Positions 24,660-34,617 are shown, numbered from the stretch's first letter. The stretch is DNA of 64,000 bases from an uncultured Clostridia bacterium (GCA_947383835.1 CANDEV010000008.1:66781-130780); one strand, 5' to 3'. Made by a program: numbers and translations. Notes: generated by a model from the letters alone, not told the origin.

Positions 24660-26522
24660 TCAGAATTTTCCCTTTACAAAGGACACGCCGATAATTGCGG
24701 CGATAAGAAGTATTAATGAACCAACGTTCAACGCTGCGCACGAAGCTTCAGAAGCGATCTCCATGGGACTTCCTCTGCTGCCGCTCGGATCAAAGCTTTG
24801 TTGGGGAGGCTCGCTGCCGTTTTGATTATTACTTTCGGTATTATTTTCCGGCTTATTACTTTGCGGAAATTCATGCGGCAGCTTTATTTCATTACTGTTA
24901 GTATTATCATCAAAATTATCTCCGTCGGGTAAATCGGGAGGAGCATTATTTTCATCAAGCTGCGGCATATCTCCCTGCGGAACGTTTTCTCCGCCAAAGT
25001 CCCCAAATCCGCCGATATCTCTGCCGCCTATGTTGTTCGGAGCGGGGCGCTCTCCGTTAAAGTTACGTTCTCCGCCCATACCTCCGACAGCGTTTGACAT
25101 ACCGAGATCCGACATAGTTACACCGCTTGCGTCCACAAGCTTATCGGGGCTTGTTCTCTGTCCCTCTGTTGTGCTTGGGATATTCCCCGCAAGCTGCCCG
25201 GAAACGCTTTCGGCACGGAGGCTGCCGATTGTCTTAAAGGCTTCGGAAGCGGTTTTATACTCCTCATATGTATAAAACGCGGTAGGGTCTGTCCGAACAT
25301 ACTCGCCGATAATGCTATCCAATTCGTCTAATCTGTTATTGAATTTACTGTCAGTAAAATATTTTTCAACAAGCTCGCTAAGATAGCCGTGGTAACGCTC
25401 CAGATATTCCTCGTTTTCCAAAAGCACGGATATAAGGGGACGTTCCGACATTTCAACGCCGCTGACTGGAGTATCTATGGGAAAATTCACCGTGCTTGAA
25501 GCCGTCCCGCCCTGAAAAGCTCCCCATGCGTAGTTATAGTCCCACGGCAGAATTTTTATAATTCCGTCCTGCTCGTAAATATAGTAATTCTGAGCCATGT
25601 TGGAGGAGTAGCTGTCAAGGTTTACCACAAAGCTGTGTACCGCAAGATACCGCAGAATTTTGTCCACATCAAAATATTCCTCGATATTTTCACCGCTGTT
25701 AAGAGCCTTTATTGCGGCAATGACTCGGTCACAGCTTTCCTCGTCAGCTTCTCCGCCGACAGCATTGCCGAAAATCGCGGAGTAGCTTGATATCTCGTCA
25801 TCGGTGTACAAAAGCGAACCGCCGCTGTTTGCCGCGCCCATACCGCCGCCGAAGCCGCGGTGTCCCTGCTGCCTAAAATCCGCTGAATCTGTTAAGGGTG
25901 ACGGCTGAGCCTGATCGGCGGATTTAACATTGTAAAGCTTACCGCTTTCGCTGCCCGAGACCCGCTGCAAATAGCTGTCATTGTACGCCTCCAAAGCAAA
26001 GTACAAGCCCCAGTCCTCGCCGTTTACGGTTATCTTTGCGTAGCCGAAATAAGGGGTCTCAACGCCAAGCTCCCTCATCATTTCAAACGCAGTGTACTCC
26101 TTCATGTATGTTGCGTCCCCCAGCATATCGTTCAGCACCAGCATATCAAGCCCGCCGCAGGTCTGTCCCGCGGCGTACTCGTCAAACTTTATCTTGAAGC
26201 TGTAGCGGTCGCTGTCGGAGGAATAGACCTGCTGAAGACTGTTATTGCCCTTGGGACGTATTCCCACACAGGAATATTTCCTGCCGTTGACCGCAACGTC
26301 TGCCATTATGTACTCCTCGTTAATGGCGTTGTCAAGCATATCCTGCCATTCGGCTTCGTCCGCCTGAATATCAACGGTGATGATGTCAGTACCGAAAACG
26401 GTTTTTGCGTACTCGGGGGTATATGTGTATTCCCTGCCGAAAATTATCATGGCAATTACGCCGATAATTGCCATGATAATAAATACGGCGGAAATCACAT
26501 TCAGTTTTTTACTGTCTATCAA
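24660..26522 (-). CDS. cotH: CotH-family protein kinase
   Basis: Related to spore-coat CotH, a secreted or surface protein kinase. It has an N-terminal membrane helix (about 8-28), the CotH domain (about 45-425) with GIRPKGNNSL, a long insert, YLAVHSFVVNLDSY and ILPWDYNYAWG, then a Gly/Asn/Pro/Glu-rich region (about 470-590) and a second membrane helix at the C-terminus. The start is a TTG seven bases after GGAGG. It heads a leftward group with DUF4956 and VTC genes, an association known in many Clostridia and Actinobacteria. Whether it serves the spore coat or cell-surface phosphorylation here is unknown. Confidence 0.85.
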   Translation of the reverse strand: MIDSKKLNVISAVFIIMAIIGVIAMIIFGREYTYTPEYAKTVFGTDIITVDIQADEAEWQDMLDNAINEEYIMADVAVNGRKYSCVGIRPKGNNSLQQVYSSDSDRYSFKIKFDEYAAGQTCGGLDMLVLNDMLGDATYMKEYTAFEMMRELGVETPYFGYAKITVNGEDWGLYFALEAYNDSYLQRVSGSESGKLYNVKSADQAQPSPLTDSADFRQQGHRGFGGGMGAANSGGSLLYTDDEISSYSAIFGNAVGGEADEESCDRVIAAIKALNSGENIEEYFDVDKILRYLAVHSFVVNLDSYSSNMAQNYYIYEQDGIIKILPWDYNYAWGAFQGGTASSTVNFPIDTPVSGVEMSERPLISVLLENEEYLERYHGYLSELVEKYFTDSKFNNRLDELDSIIGEYVRTDPTAFYTYEEYKTASEAFKTIGSLRAESVSGQLAGNIPSTTEGQRTSPDKLVDASGVTMSDLGMSNAVGGMGGERNFNGERPAPNNIGGRDIGGFGDFGGENVPQGDMPQLDENNAPPDLPDGDNFDDNTNSNEIKLPHEFPQSNKPENNTESNNQNGSEPPQQSFDPSGSRGSPMEIASEASCAALNVGSLILLIAAIIGVSFVKGKF

Positions 26523-26548
26523 ATCAAGACCTCCTTTTGTACTGTATG

Positions 26549-26578
26549 CAGGGCAGGGCTTGCTCCCGTCCTGCGGGA
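26549..26578. repeat. REP-like palindrome GCAGGGCAGGGCTTGCTCCC
   Basis: Lies between the cotH and DUF4956 genes; resembles the copy at 57250-57275 (GGGCTTGCTCCCG core). Confidence 0.6.
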
Positions 26579-26582
26579 TTTG

Positions 26583-27257
26583 TCAATTTCCGAGGTACTC
26601 CCCGTTATAGCTTACAAGCGCCGCTTTTGTGATTCCCTCAGTTTCGGAGAGGGCGTTGCAGACCTCGGTAGACTCACCGTTCAGCTTTATCTCGACCATA
26701 AGCTCTATTCCCGATTTTGTTACGGTTTTGGATTTTACAAGCTGCTTTTTTGTATGCTTTTTCAAAAGCTCCACAGCGGCTTTTTCGGCGGTATCGTCAG
26801 TACAGCTTATTATGGCAATATACGGAGTGTCGCTTGTTTTGGCGTTTACGAAAATCACCAGCACGATACCGATAAAAACAGAGCCGATAACTGCCAGCGG
26901 GATAAGTCCCGCGCCTGTAACGATGCCCGCGGAAATCGCCCAGAAAAGAAAGGCAATATCAAGAGGCTCTTTAACGGCGGTACGGAAGCGGACGATAGAA
27001 AGCGCACCCACCATACCGAGAGAAAGGATAACGTTTGAAGTTACCGCCAAAATTATAAGGGTGGTGATAAGTGTCATCGCCATAAGAGACACGCCGAAGG
27101 AACTGCTGTACATCACCCCGCGGAATGTCTTTTTATAGACTATGTAAATGAACAGCCCCAGCGCAAAGGCAACCGCCATTGCGATCATCATATCGGTAAC
27201 GGACACGCCGCTTACCTTTTCAAGAAAGCTTGATTTAAAAATATCGTTAAACGTCAT
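26583..27257 (-). CDS. DUF4956 membrane protein
   Basis: 224 residues with four membrane helices in the first 145 residues, including the conserved LSLGMVGALSIVRFRTAVKE, then a cytoplasmic ferredoxin-like C-terminal domain. The function is unknown; members are regularly found beside VTC-domain polyphosphate polymerases and CotH, as here, suggesting a shared surface-modification or polyphosphate role. It lies about 60 bp from each neighbour on the same strand. Confidence 0.85.
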   Translation of the reverse strand: MTFNDIFKSSFLEKVSGVSVTDMMIAMAVAFALGLFIYIVYKKTFRGVMYSSSFGVSLMAMTLITTLIILAVTSNVILSLGMVGALSIVRFRTAVKEPLDIAFLFWAISAGIVTGAGLIPLAVIGSVFIGIVLVIFVNAKTSDTPYIAIISCTDDTAEKAAVELLKKHTKKQLVKSKTVTKSGIELMVEIKLNGESTEVCNALSETEGITKAALVSYNGEYLGN

Positions 27258-27319
27258 AATTTTTCCTCACTTTTAAATAATATTTTGTTTTGTTGGCGGA
27301 TATGGGAGCCGCCATACAG

Positions 27320-27991
27320 CTATATGTATCTCGCCGCCGCGTATTTTGAAAATGAGCAGCTTTGTCTGCCGTCCAGCCGAGTTATGTCCGCAATGATCTG
27401 CGGCAGAAATTCGTCGTATTTCACTTCCATTATTATCTCGTTCGGCACGGGTATATCAGAGGTCTCGCCGAAAAAATTCTCCAGATCGTATGAGGACGAA
27501 ATATCGTGATCAAACGTCACGCGGACGTTGCCGTATGGGAACACATACGCCTTTCGCCGATAATCAACGATAATTTTCGGGCGGAGCCGTTCGGTAAGCA
27601 TTTTAATGTAAAGCTCCCTGCAAAGCGGTTCTTCCGAGTCCTCCAGAAAATCAAAATCCCCCGCAATAATTTTTTGCACCTGTCCGCGGGTCAGTACCGC
27701 GCTTCTTTTAAGGCACAAGCCCGCTTTCTTGCTTTTCTTTTCCAGCCGCACAAAGCCGCTGTCCATGTTATAAAAACGTATTCGGAATTTTTCACGCTCC
27801 CCCAAGCCGTCCAGCTTTTCCCTAAGGACTTTGTCGCTGAAGCTGTCAAAATAAAGGCTTCTTATAAAATATTCGCCGCAGCGCATATTTTCATCGGGAT
27901 TTGCTATAAGACCTATTTTCCCCGTCAGCATGAGGAAATCTCCGCAGCTTATGCTGTGCTTTATCTCGTGCCGATACTTTTCATTTTCCAA
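27320..27991 (-). CDS. VTC-domain polyphosphate polymerase-like protein
   Basis: 223 residues covering one VTC domain, the family that makes polyphosphate in the tunnel of yeast Vtc4. It shows the basic tunnel residues expected: YRHEIKHSI at the start, IRSLYFDS, EKFRIRFYN, RLEKKSKKAGLCLKRSA, DYRRKAYVF and the terminal acidic IIMEVKYDEF. The TTG at 27991 is chosen because AAGGGGAAG precedes it and the domain begins there; the longer frame to 28069 lacks a ribosome site. It is transcribed before DUF4956 and cotH. Confidence 0.85.
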   Translation of the reverse strand: MENEKYRHEIKHSISCGDFLMLTGKIGLIANPDENMRCGEYFIRSLYFDSFSDKVLREKLDGLGEREKFRIRFYNMDSGFVRLEKKSKKAGLCLKRSAVLTRGQVQKIIAGDFDFLEDSEEPLCRELYIKMLTERLRPKIIVDYRRKAYVFPYGNVRVTFDHDISSSYDLENFFGETSDIPVPNEIIMEVKYDEFLPQIIADITRLDGRQSCSFSKYAAARYI

Positions 27992-28177
27992 ATTATCTTC
28001 CCCTTTCAAATAAAATTTTGCAATTGCAGAAATATTGTAGCATATTTTTGTGAAACAGCCGTGAAGCAAATTTAATAATTACATAAAAAAGTAAATAAAA
28101 TTATACACATTATTTTCGGGAAATTATCACAATTATATGCTAATATATTTTTTAAATCTACCTTGGGAGGACTTTTA

Positions 28178-28924
28178 ATGAACCTGTTTCTGATACCCGC
28201 ATTTTTATTTTTTATGGGAAGTCTTATCGGCTGGGGAATAGAGGTTTTGTTCCGCAGATTTTTCTCCGCGAAAAAATGGATAAACCCCGGCTTTCTCACC
28301 GGACCCTATCTCCCGCTTTACGGCTTCAGCCTTTGCGTGCTTTACTATATGGCGGGGCTTGAAGAGGTCATTCCTATACAGACCCTTTGGCTGAAACGGC
28401 TGACTCTGTTCATTTTAATGGCAGTCTGCATAACCTTTGTTGAGTACATTGCAGGGGTAATTTTCATCAAGCACATGAAGATCAAGCTTTGGGATTACTC
28501 AAATGAATGGGGCAATATCGACGGCATAATCTGTCCGTTGTTTTCGTTTTTCTGGGCAGTGCTGAGCGCGGTCTACTATTTCGGCATACACCCCCACATT
28601 CTGGACGCTCTGCGCTGGCTTTCGGAAAATCTTGCATTTTCATTCTGTATCGGATTTTTCTACGGCATTTTTATTATCGACCTTGTGTATTCCACAAACC
28701 TTGTTGCAAAGGTACGGAAATTCTCGGTCGATAACGAGATCGTTATGAAATATGAGGAGCTTAAGGAGCACATCAAATCCTCCAAGGCGGAGCGGAAGGA
28801 AAAATACCGTTTCCTGCTGTCGATGTACACCACCGTGCCCATAAGCGAATACTTAAAGGAATATTACGAAAAACACAAAGAAGATTACGACGAGATAAAA
28901 AACAAGCTGAAAAAAGCTCCCTGA
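28178..28924 (+). CDS. CmpB-type membrane protein (putative ABC transporter permease family)
   Basis: 248 residues with six or so membrane helices in the first 185 residues and a charged C-terminal tail. The pattern SLIGWGIEVLFRRFF, NPGFLTGPYLPLYGFS and LWDYSNEWGNIDGIICPLFSFFW identifies the ABC_trans_CmpB family, named as a permease but without known substrate or ATPase partner. GGAGG precedes the ATG by seven bases. The last codons and the stop TGA form one arm of the terminator hairpin. Confidence 0.82.
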   Translation: MNLFLIPAFLFFMGSLIGWGIEVLFRRFFSAKKWINPGFLTGPYLPLYGFSLCVLYYMAGLEEVIPIQTLWLKRLTLFILMAVCITFVEYIAGVIFIKHMKIKLWDYSNEWGNIDGIICPLFSFFWAVLSAVYYFGIHPHILDALRWLSENLAFSFCIGFFYGIFIIDLVYSTNLVAKVRKFSVDNEIVMKYEELKEHIKSSKAERKEKYRFLLSMYTTVPISEYLKEYYEKHKEDYDEIKNKLKKAP

Positions 28925-28939
28925 TCAGGGAGCTTTTTT
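28913..28939 (+). terminator. Bidirectional terminator containing a stop codon
   Basis: AAAGCTCCCTGA pairs with TCAGGGAGCTTT, followed by Ts; on the reverse strand it serves the GGDEF-EAL gene side. The TGA in the stem is the stop codon of the CmpB-like gene. Confidence 0.85.
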
Positions 28940-28940
28940 A

Positions 28941-31517
28941 TTATTTGTTTATGATAAAATCCTCTGCGTCAGCCGCGCCGCCGTTTCCTTTTTCCTTTTC
29001 AAGACGCTTCTGCTCTCTTTCGTCCGCAAGCTGCTTTTCGTTTTCTCGAAGCTGGCGTTCATCGGGCTTGTGGAGCGCGTCATAGCTTTCAAGAAATTCG
29101 ATAGCGTCCCGTTCGTCCAAGGGCTTGCTCATAAGGAAGCCCTGAATATAGTCGCACTTCATCTCCGCAAGGAAATTATACTGTCCCACAGTTTCGATAC
29201 CCTCCGCAACGGTATGGATACCCAGTCCGTGTACAAGATCAATTATCGAATCGGTGATAGCATAATCGCGCTGGTTGTTGTTGATCTCGTCGATAAAGGA
29301 TTTGTCTATCTTCAGACACTTGATAGGGAAGTTTTTAAGATAGTTGAGCGAGGAATAGCCGGTGCCGAAATCGTCCAGAGCAAGTGTGATGCCAAGCTCG
29401 TTTATCTCGTTTATAACGCTGCTGTTGGAGTCGGTAAAGTCGATAAGAGTGCTTTCGGTGATCTCGATCTGAATATTTTTCGGATTGACCATTGTGATGT
29501 CGATCACCTGTTTAATGTGCTCAATATAGTCGTCCCGCCTAAGCTGAACAGGGGACACGTTTATTGACATTATAATATTCGGGTCTATCGTCTCGTTTAT
29601 CCGTTTGAGAGTACGGCAGGCGCTTTCAAATATCCATGTTCCTATCTTCACAATGTCGCCGCTTTCCTCCGCAACATTTATAAAGTCCGCAGGGGGAACA
29701 ACGCCGAACTCCGGGCTTATCCACCTGAGCAGCACCTCAAAGCCGTGGATATCTCTTGTCGCCGCCGAAACAATAGGCTGGTAGTGTAGGAATAACTCGC
29801 CGTTCTGCAAAGCGTCGGGAAGACTTCTTGCAATAGAGGCTTTGCTGAACGAGCTCCTGTCCCGGTTGGTGTTGGTATAAAAGGCAACTCTGTCCTTGCC
29901 GCTGTCCTTTGCTCTGTGGAGAGCTGTCTCTGCGTTGCGGAGAAGCCTTTCGGGAGTAACGTCGTCATCGGGGAAAACCGATACGCCTATCGAAAATTTG
30001 ATATATATCTTATCGTTAAGGATCTCGATTGGATTGTTAAAACGGTTGTGGAGGTTTTCAATAGCAGCGTATACCTCGGAATAATCCGTGTCAAACTCCT
30101 TGATTATAATAAACTCGTCTCCGCTGAAACGGAACACCGACATATCGTTGGGGAGCCGCTCCTTTATTATAGTGCCGAAACGGCTGAGAACCTCGTCGCC
30201 GTAATTATGTCCGAGAGTTTCGTTGAGCCACCTGAAATTATCGATATCAACAAACATCAGCGCAAAGCGGCTCCTGCCCTCCTCACGGGTCTGGATTATA
30301 TCGTTAAGCCGTTCATACATCGCGCTGCGGTTTTTAAGTCCCGTAAGGATATCGGTGGTATTATAGCTGTTGATAACGCTGGTTTTAGCCTGCATTATCT
30401 CCGAAATCCTGTTGACGTTCCGCGCCACCTCGCCAAGCTCGTTTTTGGCAATATTATTTATCCTGTAGTTGTAATTGCCCGACGTGATCTCCTTTGTGCA
30501 GTCCCGTATCTCGTGAAGAGAGGAGCTTTCCTTGTGGAGGATATTTATTACGTATATCATCATCAGAACGCTCATACAAGCAAGTATCAGAAGCTGGCGC
30601 ATAAACACGCTGTATATGCCGCCGTTAATCTCGCTGCTGTCAAAAAGCACTATAACGTTCCAGCCGCTTATACCGTTTGATTTACAGTAGCAGTATACCT
30701 TGCCGCCGCTTTCGGATATATAGCTGTCCAAGCCGTTGGAATAGACAGTACTGCTGAGAAGCTTCATGAAAGGCGGATCGCTTAGGTCAAATTTCTGATC
30801 AAACTCAGCCGATCCCGGCTTATGGATCACCTCGCCGCCGGCAGCAATAAGGGGGTATGTACCCCTGTTGAACGAATACTGGGAAAGAATATCGAACACA
30901 CTGTCCGCCGCGACCTCTATACCGCAGAAGGCGAAAACGTTTCCGTTCTTGCTGACGGGTACAATAACAGAGACAACGTCTCTGCCGAAAATACCCTGCT
31001 CGGAATATGTGCAGATATAGCTGCCGGTCTCAGCGCCCGAAAGATATCTGCCGTACCAATACTCGTCATTCAGACCGTATTCGTCGGCATAAAGCGCTTC
31101 GCCGCTGCTGCTTACGAGCATACCGTTCTGCTCGGATATTATCCAGGATGAAACGACAGTGCCGCTGCTGCAGATAAGGGAAAGATTTCTTGTCATTTCT
31201 TCAAAGCCCGGGATATTTTTAATATCGTCCTTATCGGCGGAGGTGTTCATTCCCGCAACAAAATCGCCGAGCTTTTCATTTTCGGCAACAACATCGAGCC
31301 GCCCCGAGATATACTGCAAATGATCGTCAAGCATATCTGAAATGAGCTCTCCGCTGCTTTGAGCGGTATACATGAAGTTTTTTTCGGCGTTGATCTTCGT
31401 GATCGCGTATGACATTATCTCAAAGCATATCAACAAAACGAGCAGCGCCGCCGAAATGTATACGGCAAGGCGTTTTGAAAAGCTTGTGCGGATAGCTGAC
31501 GGATTTTTTTTCGGCAT
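28941..31517 (-). CDS. Cache-GGDEF-EAL cyclic-di-GMP protein
   Basis: 858 residues: membrane helix (about 15-37), an external Cache-like sensor (about 40-290), a second helix (about 300-320), HAMP, a GGDEF domain with the variant signature SGDEF, and a complete EAL domain (FEVLLRW, NVSPVQL, EITES, LDDFGTGYSSL, KIDKSFI, AEGIET, QGFLMSKP). It probably both senses an external ligand and sets c-di-GMP levels; the EAL half keeps all catalytic motifs, while the SGDEF variant makes cyclase activity uncertain. The C-terminus ends in a highly charged Glu/Lys/Arg tail. AGGAGAG lies upstream of the ATG. Confidence 0.9.
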   Translation of the reverse strand: MPKKNPSAIRTSFSKRLAVYISAALLVLLICFEIMSYAITKINAEKNFMYTAQSSGELISDMLDDHLQYISGRLDVVAENEKLGDFVAGMNTSADKDDIKNIPGFEEMTRNLSLICSSGTVVSSWIISEQNGMLVSSSGEALYADEYGLNDEYWYGRYLSGAETGSYICTYSEQGIFGRDVVSVIVPVSKNGNVFAFCGIEVAADSVFDILSQYSFNRGTYPLIAAGGEVIHKPGSAEFDQKFDLSDPPFMKLLSSTVYSNGLDSYISESGGKVYCYCKSNGISGWNVIVLFDSSEINGGIYSVFMRQLLILACMSVLMMIYVINILHKESSSLHEIRDCTKEITSGNYNYRINNIAKNELGEVARNVNRISEIMQAKTSVINSYNTTDILTGLKNRSAMYERLNDIIQTREEGRSRFALMFVDIDNFRWLNETLGHNYGDEVLSRFGTIIKERLPNDMSVFRFSGDEFIIIKEFDTDYSEVYAAIENLHNRFNNPIEILNDKIYIKFSIGVSVFPDDDVTPERLLRNAETALHRAKDSGKDRVAFYTNTNRDRSSFSKASIARSLPDALQNGELFLHYQPIVSAATRDIHGFEVLLRWISPEFGVVPPADFINVAEESGDIVKIGTWIFESACRTLKRINETIDPNIIMSINVSPVQLRRDDYIEHIKQVIDITMVNPKNIQIEITESTLIDFTDSNSSVINEINELGITLALDDFGTGYSSLNYLKNFPIKCLKIDKSFIDEINNNQRDYAITDSIIDLVHGLGIHTVAEGIETVGQYNFLAEMKCDYIQGFLMSKPLDERDAIEFLESYDALHKPDERQLRENEKQLADEREQKRLEKEKGNGGAADAEDFIINK

Positions 31518-31770
31518 ATGAGTGCTCTCCTTTTCAGAGGTAAAAATGCAATTAAATATATTGCGATTTAATTATAACATATTATAAATAATTTTAAAAC
31601 ACATTTTTTTAATTTAATATTTTTTCAGCACTTTTAACAAATTTTTTACAAATTTATAAGTTATTTTTTCGTATACGACTGCCGATATGAATTTAAAGTC
31701 CTGCGGCAAACGCCCTGAATACTGAAAATTTCAAATTTTGCCTGTTTTCGGAAGCAGTCCTGCATAGAGT

Positions 31771-31877
31771 TATACTAATCTCCAATTAAAAAGTGTATAA
31801 AAAATCAAGCAAAAGCTTTGATGTGTGTGGTTTTGCACAGATTTTTTATCTACACTTTTAATTGGAGATTAGTATTA
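31771..31877 (+). repeat. MITE-like element, copy 3 (CTCCAATT type)
   Basis: Ends TATACTAATCTCCAATTAAA and inverse TTTAATTGGAGATTAGTATT; the interior contains AAAATCAAGCAAAAGC and GCACAGATTTTTTA. Reverse-orientation partner of copy 1. Confidence 0.88.
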
Positions 31878-31931
31878 CAGTCGTTTGTTGTAATGTTTAA
31901 CATAAATCCCTATAAAAATTTTGAATTTTTG

Positions 31932-31960
31932 TTGACAAAAAACAAATAAAGGATTATACT
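31932..31960 (+). promoter_or_regulatory. Promoter of the beta-mannosidase gene
   Basis: TTGACA, 17 bases, TATACT; 41 bp from the start codon. Confidence 0.75.
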
Positions 31961-32001
31961 TATATTAAAATAACCTGCAAAATGCAAGGGAGAGATTTAA
32001 A

Positions 32002-34506
32002 ATGATCAAAAACCTTAACGGAAAATGGATAATGCGCCGTGCGGACAACCCCGGCGAGTATTTTGAGACCTCGATACCGGCATCCGTATACGACACTCTC
32101 ATAAAGGCGGGCAGGATACCCGACCCTTATTACGGAGAAAATCAGTACGGCGCTTTTGAATTATCCAAGGCAGACTATATTTTTGAACACATTTTCGTTG
32201 CGGACGAAGATATTTTGGGCTGCGAAAGGATATACCTGCGGTTCAGGGGCATTGACACCGTTTCGGACGTGTTTTTCAACGGCGTGCCGTTAGGCAGGAC
32301 TGAAAATATGCACCGCACCTACGAATTTGACATTACCGATAAAATAAAGAAGGGCGGGAATACCGTTTCGGTATACGTCTTCTCACCTGTTGAGTATATA
32401 CGCCGTATGCAGGAAAAGGAGAAGCTGTGGGGTGTAAGCTCCACCACAGAGGGCTTCCCCCATATAAGAAAAGCTCACTGTATGTTCGGCTGGGACTGGG
32501 GTCCCTCTCTCCCGGATATGGGAATATGGCGCGGCGTGGAGCTTGTGGGCGTCCGCGGCGGCAGGATAGAAAGCGTATACGTCCGTCAGCAGCACAGCAG
32601 GGACGGCGTGACCCTCACCTTTGAGACAAAGCTTTCGGATATTTCTTCAAAAAATCTTAGAATGGACATATCGCTGATGTCCCCCGACGGCGCGGAATTT
32701 CTTATATCGGACGACTGCTCGGCTGTGAGAAACGGCGGCGTTAAGGACGGTTCCGTCAGAGTCGAGCCGATCTGCAACATAAACCGACCCCTTTTGTGGA
32801 ACGTCAGAGGCTACGGCAAGCAGGACCTTTACATGGCTAAGGTAATGCTTTTCGACGGCGACGAGCCTGTTGATATGCAGGAATTTAACATAGGTCTGCG
32901 TACCGTTGAGATCTGCAGGAGCAAGGACAAGGACGGCAGCGGCGAGGAATTCTGCTTTGTTGTAAACGGCACGAAAATTTTCGCAATGGGCGCAAATTAT
33001 ATTCCCGAGGATCAGATACTGGCAAGACGTTCACCGGACCGCACAAGGGAGCTTTTGAAAAGCTGCGTTTCGGCAAATTACAACATGATAAGAGTATGGG
33101 GCGGCGGAGTTTACCCCGATGATTATTTTTACGATACCTGCGACAAGCTGGGCATTTTGGTTTGGCAGGACTTCGCCTTTGCCTGCGCTGTATACAACGC
33201 CGACACGGATTTCTGCAACAACGTCAAGCAGGAGCTTATCGACAACATAAGGAGGCTCCGCAACCACGCTTCGCTTGGAATGTGGTGCGGAAACAACGAG
33301 ATAGAGTCCGCGATCTTGTATTGGGGAATACCCGTCACAGAAGAACAGAAGCAGGGCTACACCCGATTGTTTGAAAAGCTTATCCCAAGCGTTGTAAAGC
33401 ACTACGATCCGCAGACCTTTTACTGGGCTTCTTCGCCGTCGTCGGGAGGAAATTTCGACGAACCCAGCGCGGAAAACAGGGGAGATTCCCACTACTGGGA
33501 CGTTTGGCACAATCTGAAGCCGTTCAGCGATTTCAAAAAATACAAGTTCAGATTTTGTTCCGAGTACGGCTTTGAGTCCGTACCGTCGATGAAAACCGTC
33601 CGCAGCTTCGCTTCGGAGGACGATCTTAACCTTATGTCCCCCGTTATGGAGGCGCACCAGAAATGCGATGCGGGTACGGAAAAGCTTATGTATTATCTTG
33701 CACATATGACGCACTATCCCTACAGCTTTGAGGATCTGTCCTACGCGACGCAGCTTGTTCAGGCGGACGCTGTGAAAAGCTGCGTGGAGCATTTGCGCAG
33801 AAATCGGGGACGGTGCATGGGTTCTCTCTACTGGCAGGTGAACGACAGCAACCCTGTTATTTCATGGTCGTCCATAGACTATTTCGGCAGGTGGAAGGCT
33901 CTGCACTACTACGCTAAAAAATTCTATGCGCCCGTACTCTGCTCCATTGACGACAGCGATAAATCAAAGCTTGCTGTAAATATTTCAAACGAGACAATGA
34001 ACGATTTTGCGGGAAAATTCCGCTGGAGAGTACGCCGGAACGACTGCACCGTAGTTTCGGAGGGCTCGGAAAATATCGTTGTACACGCGCTTTCCGCAAG
34101 GGATGTTATGACCCTTGACCCGCAGCTTACAAAGCTTGACGAGAGTATGTACAAAGACCATTATATTGAGTACTCCCTGATAGAAAACAACGCCGTTATC
34201 TCAAACGGCACATATATGTTTGTAATGCCGAAGCAGTTCAGATTTCTGCCTCCGGAGATAACCGCGTCTGTGGACAGAGTAGGCGATATGTTCAGGCTTT
34301 CCGTCACAAGCAAAAACTTCGCAAAGGGCGTACTGCTTGACTTTGAGAACTTTGACTGCGTGTTCGGTGACAACTGGTTCGACCTGCACGGTCAGCCCTA
34401 TTATATGATACTGAACCGTTCAGCCCTGCCCGAAAATTTCACCGAGGTCGAGCTTACCGATATGCTGAGTGTAAGAAGCTACTACGATATAATAAAAAGC
34501 CGATAA
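32002..34506 (+). CDS. Beta-mannosidase, glycoside hydrolase family 2
   Basis: Removes terminal beta-linked mannose from manno-oligosaccharides. The 834-residue protein has the GH2 order: jelly-roll sugar-binding domain (about 1-180; FRGIDTVSDVFFNG), Ig-like domain, TIM barrel with ANYIPEDQILARRSP and RVWGGGVYPDDYFYD, the acid/base Glu in WCGNNEIES and the nucleophile Glu in CSEYGFESVPS, then C-terminal beta domains. No signal peptide is seen, so it acts inside the cell on imported oligosaccharides. AGGGAGAG precedes the ATG. It stands alone, without transporter genes. Confidence 0.92.
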   Translation: MIKNLNGKWIMRRADNPGEYFETSIPASVYDTLIKAGRIPDPYYGENQYGAFELSKADYIFEHIFVADEDILGCERIYLRFRGIDTVSDVFFNGVPLGRTENMHRTYEFDITDKIKKGGNTVSVYVFSPVEYIRRMQEKEKLWGVSSTTEGFPHIRKAHCMFGWDWGPSLPDMGIWRGVELVGVRGGRIESVYVRQQHSRDGVTLTFETKLSDISSKNLRMDISLMSPDGAEFLISDDCSAVRNGGVKDGSVRVEPICNINRPLLWNVRGYGKQDLYMAKVMLFDGDEPVDMQEFNIGLRTVEICRSKDKDGSGEEFCFVVNGTKIFAMGANYIPEDQILARRSPDRTRELLKSCVSANYNMIRVWGGGVYPDDYFYDTCDKLGILVWQDFAFACAVYNADTDFCNNVKQELIDNIRRLRNHASLGMWCGNNEIESAILYWGIPVTEEQKQGYTRLFEKLIPSVVKHYDPQTFYWASSPSSGGNFDEPSAENRGDSHYWDVWHNLKPFSDFKKYKFRFCSEYGFESVPSMKTVRSFASEDDLNLMSPVMEAHQKCDAGTEKLMYYLAHMTHYPYSFEDLSYATQLVQADAVKSCVEHLRRNRGRCMGSLYWQVNDSNPVISWSSIDYFGRWKALHYYAKKFYAPVLCSIDDSDKSKLAVNISNETMNDFAGKFRWRVRRNDCTVVSEGSENIVVHALSARDVMTLDPQLTKLDESMYKDHYIEYSLIENNAVISNGTYMFVMPKQFRFLPPEITASVDRVGDMFRLSVTSKNFAKGVLLDFENFDCVFGDNWFDLHGQPYYMILNRSALPENFTEVELTDMLSVRSYYDIIKSR

Positions 34507-34553
34507 TTTTTCGGGGACGCATCATATATCAATACTATAAAATAATGCCTTTT

Positions 34554-34617
34554 GCAGTGGCGGGGTCTCCCCGCCCGCGGTTATGAAACAACGGGACGGG
34601 GAAACCGTCCCCTGCAG
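34554..34617. repeat. REP-like GC palindrome pair
   Basis: CGGGGTCTCCCCGCCCG then GGGACGGGGAAACCGTCCCC, the same arrangement as at 20506-20579, in the gap between the beta-mannosidase and HD genes. Confidence 0.8.

Larger units (their letters stand above)
31518..32001. other. Divergent intergenic region with MITE copy
   Basis: Contains a possible extended -10 (reverse TGTTATAAT at 31571-31579) for the GGDEF-EAL gene, an AT-rich stretch, MITE copy 3 (31771-31877) and the beta-mannosidase promoter. No ORF. Confidence 0.7.
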
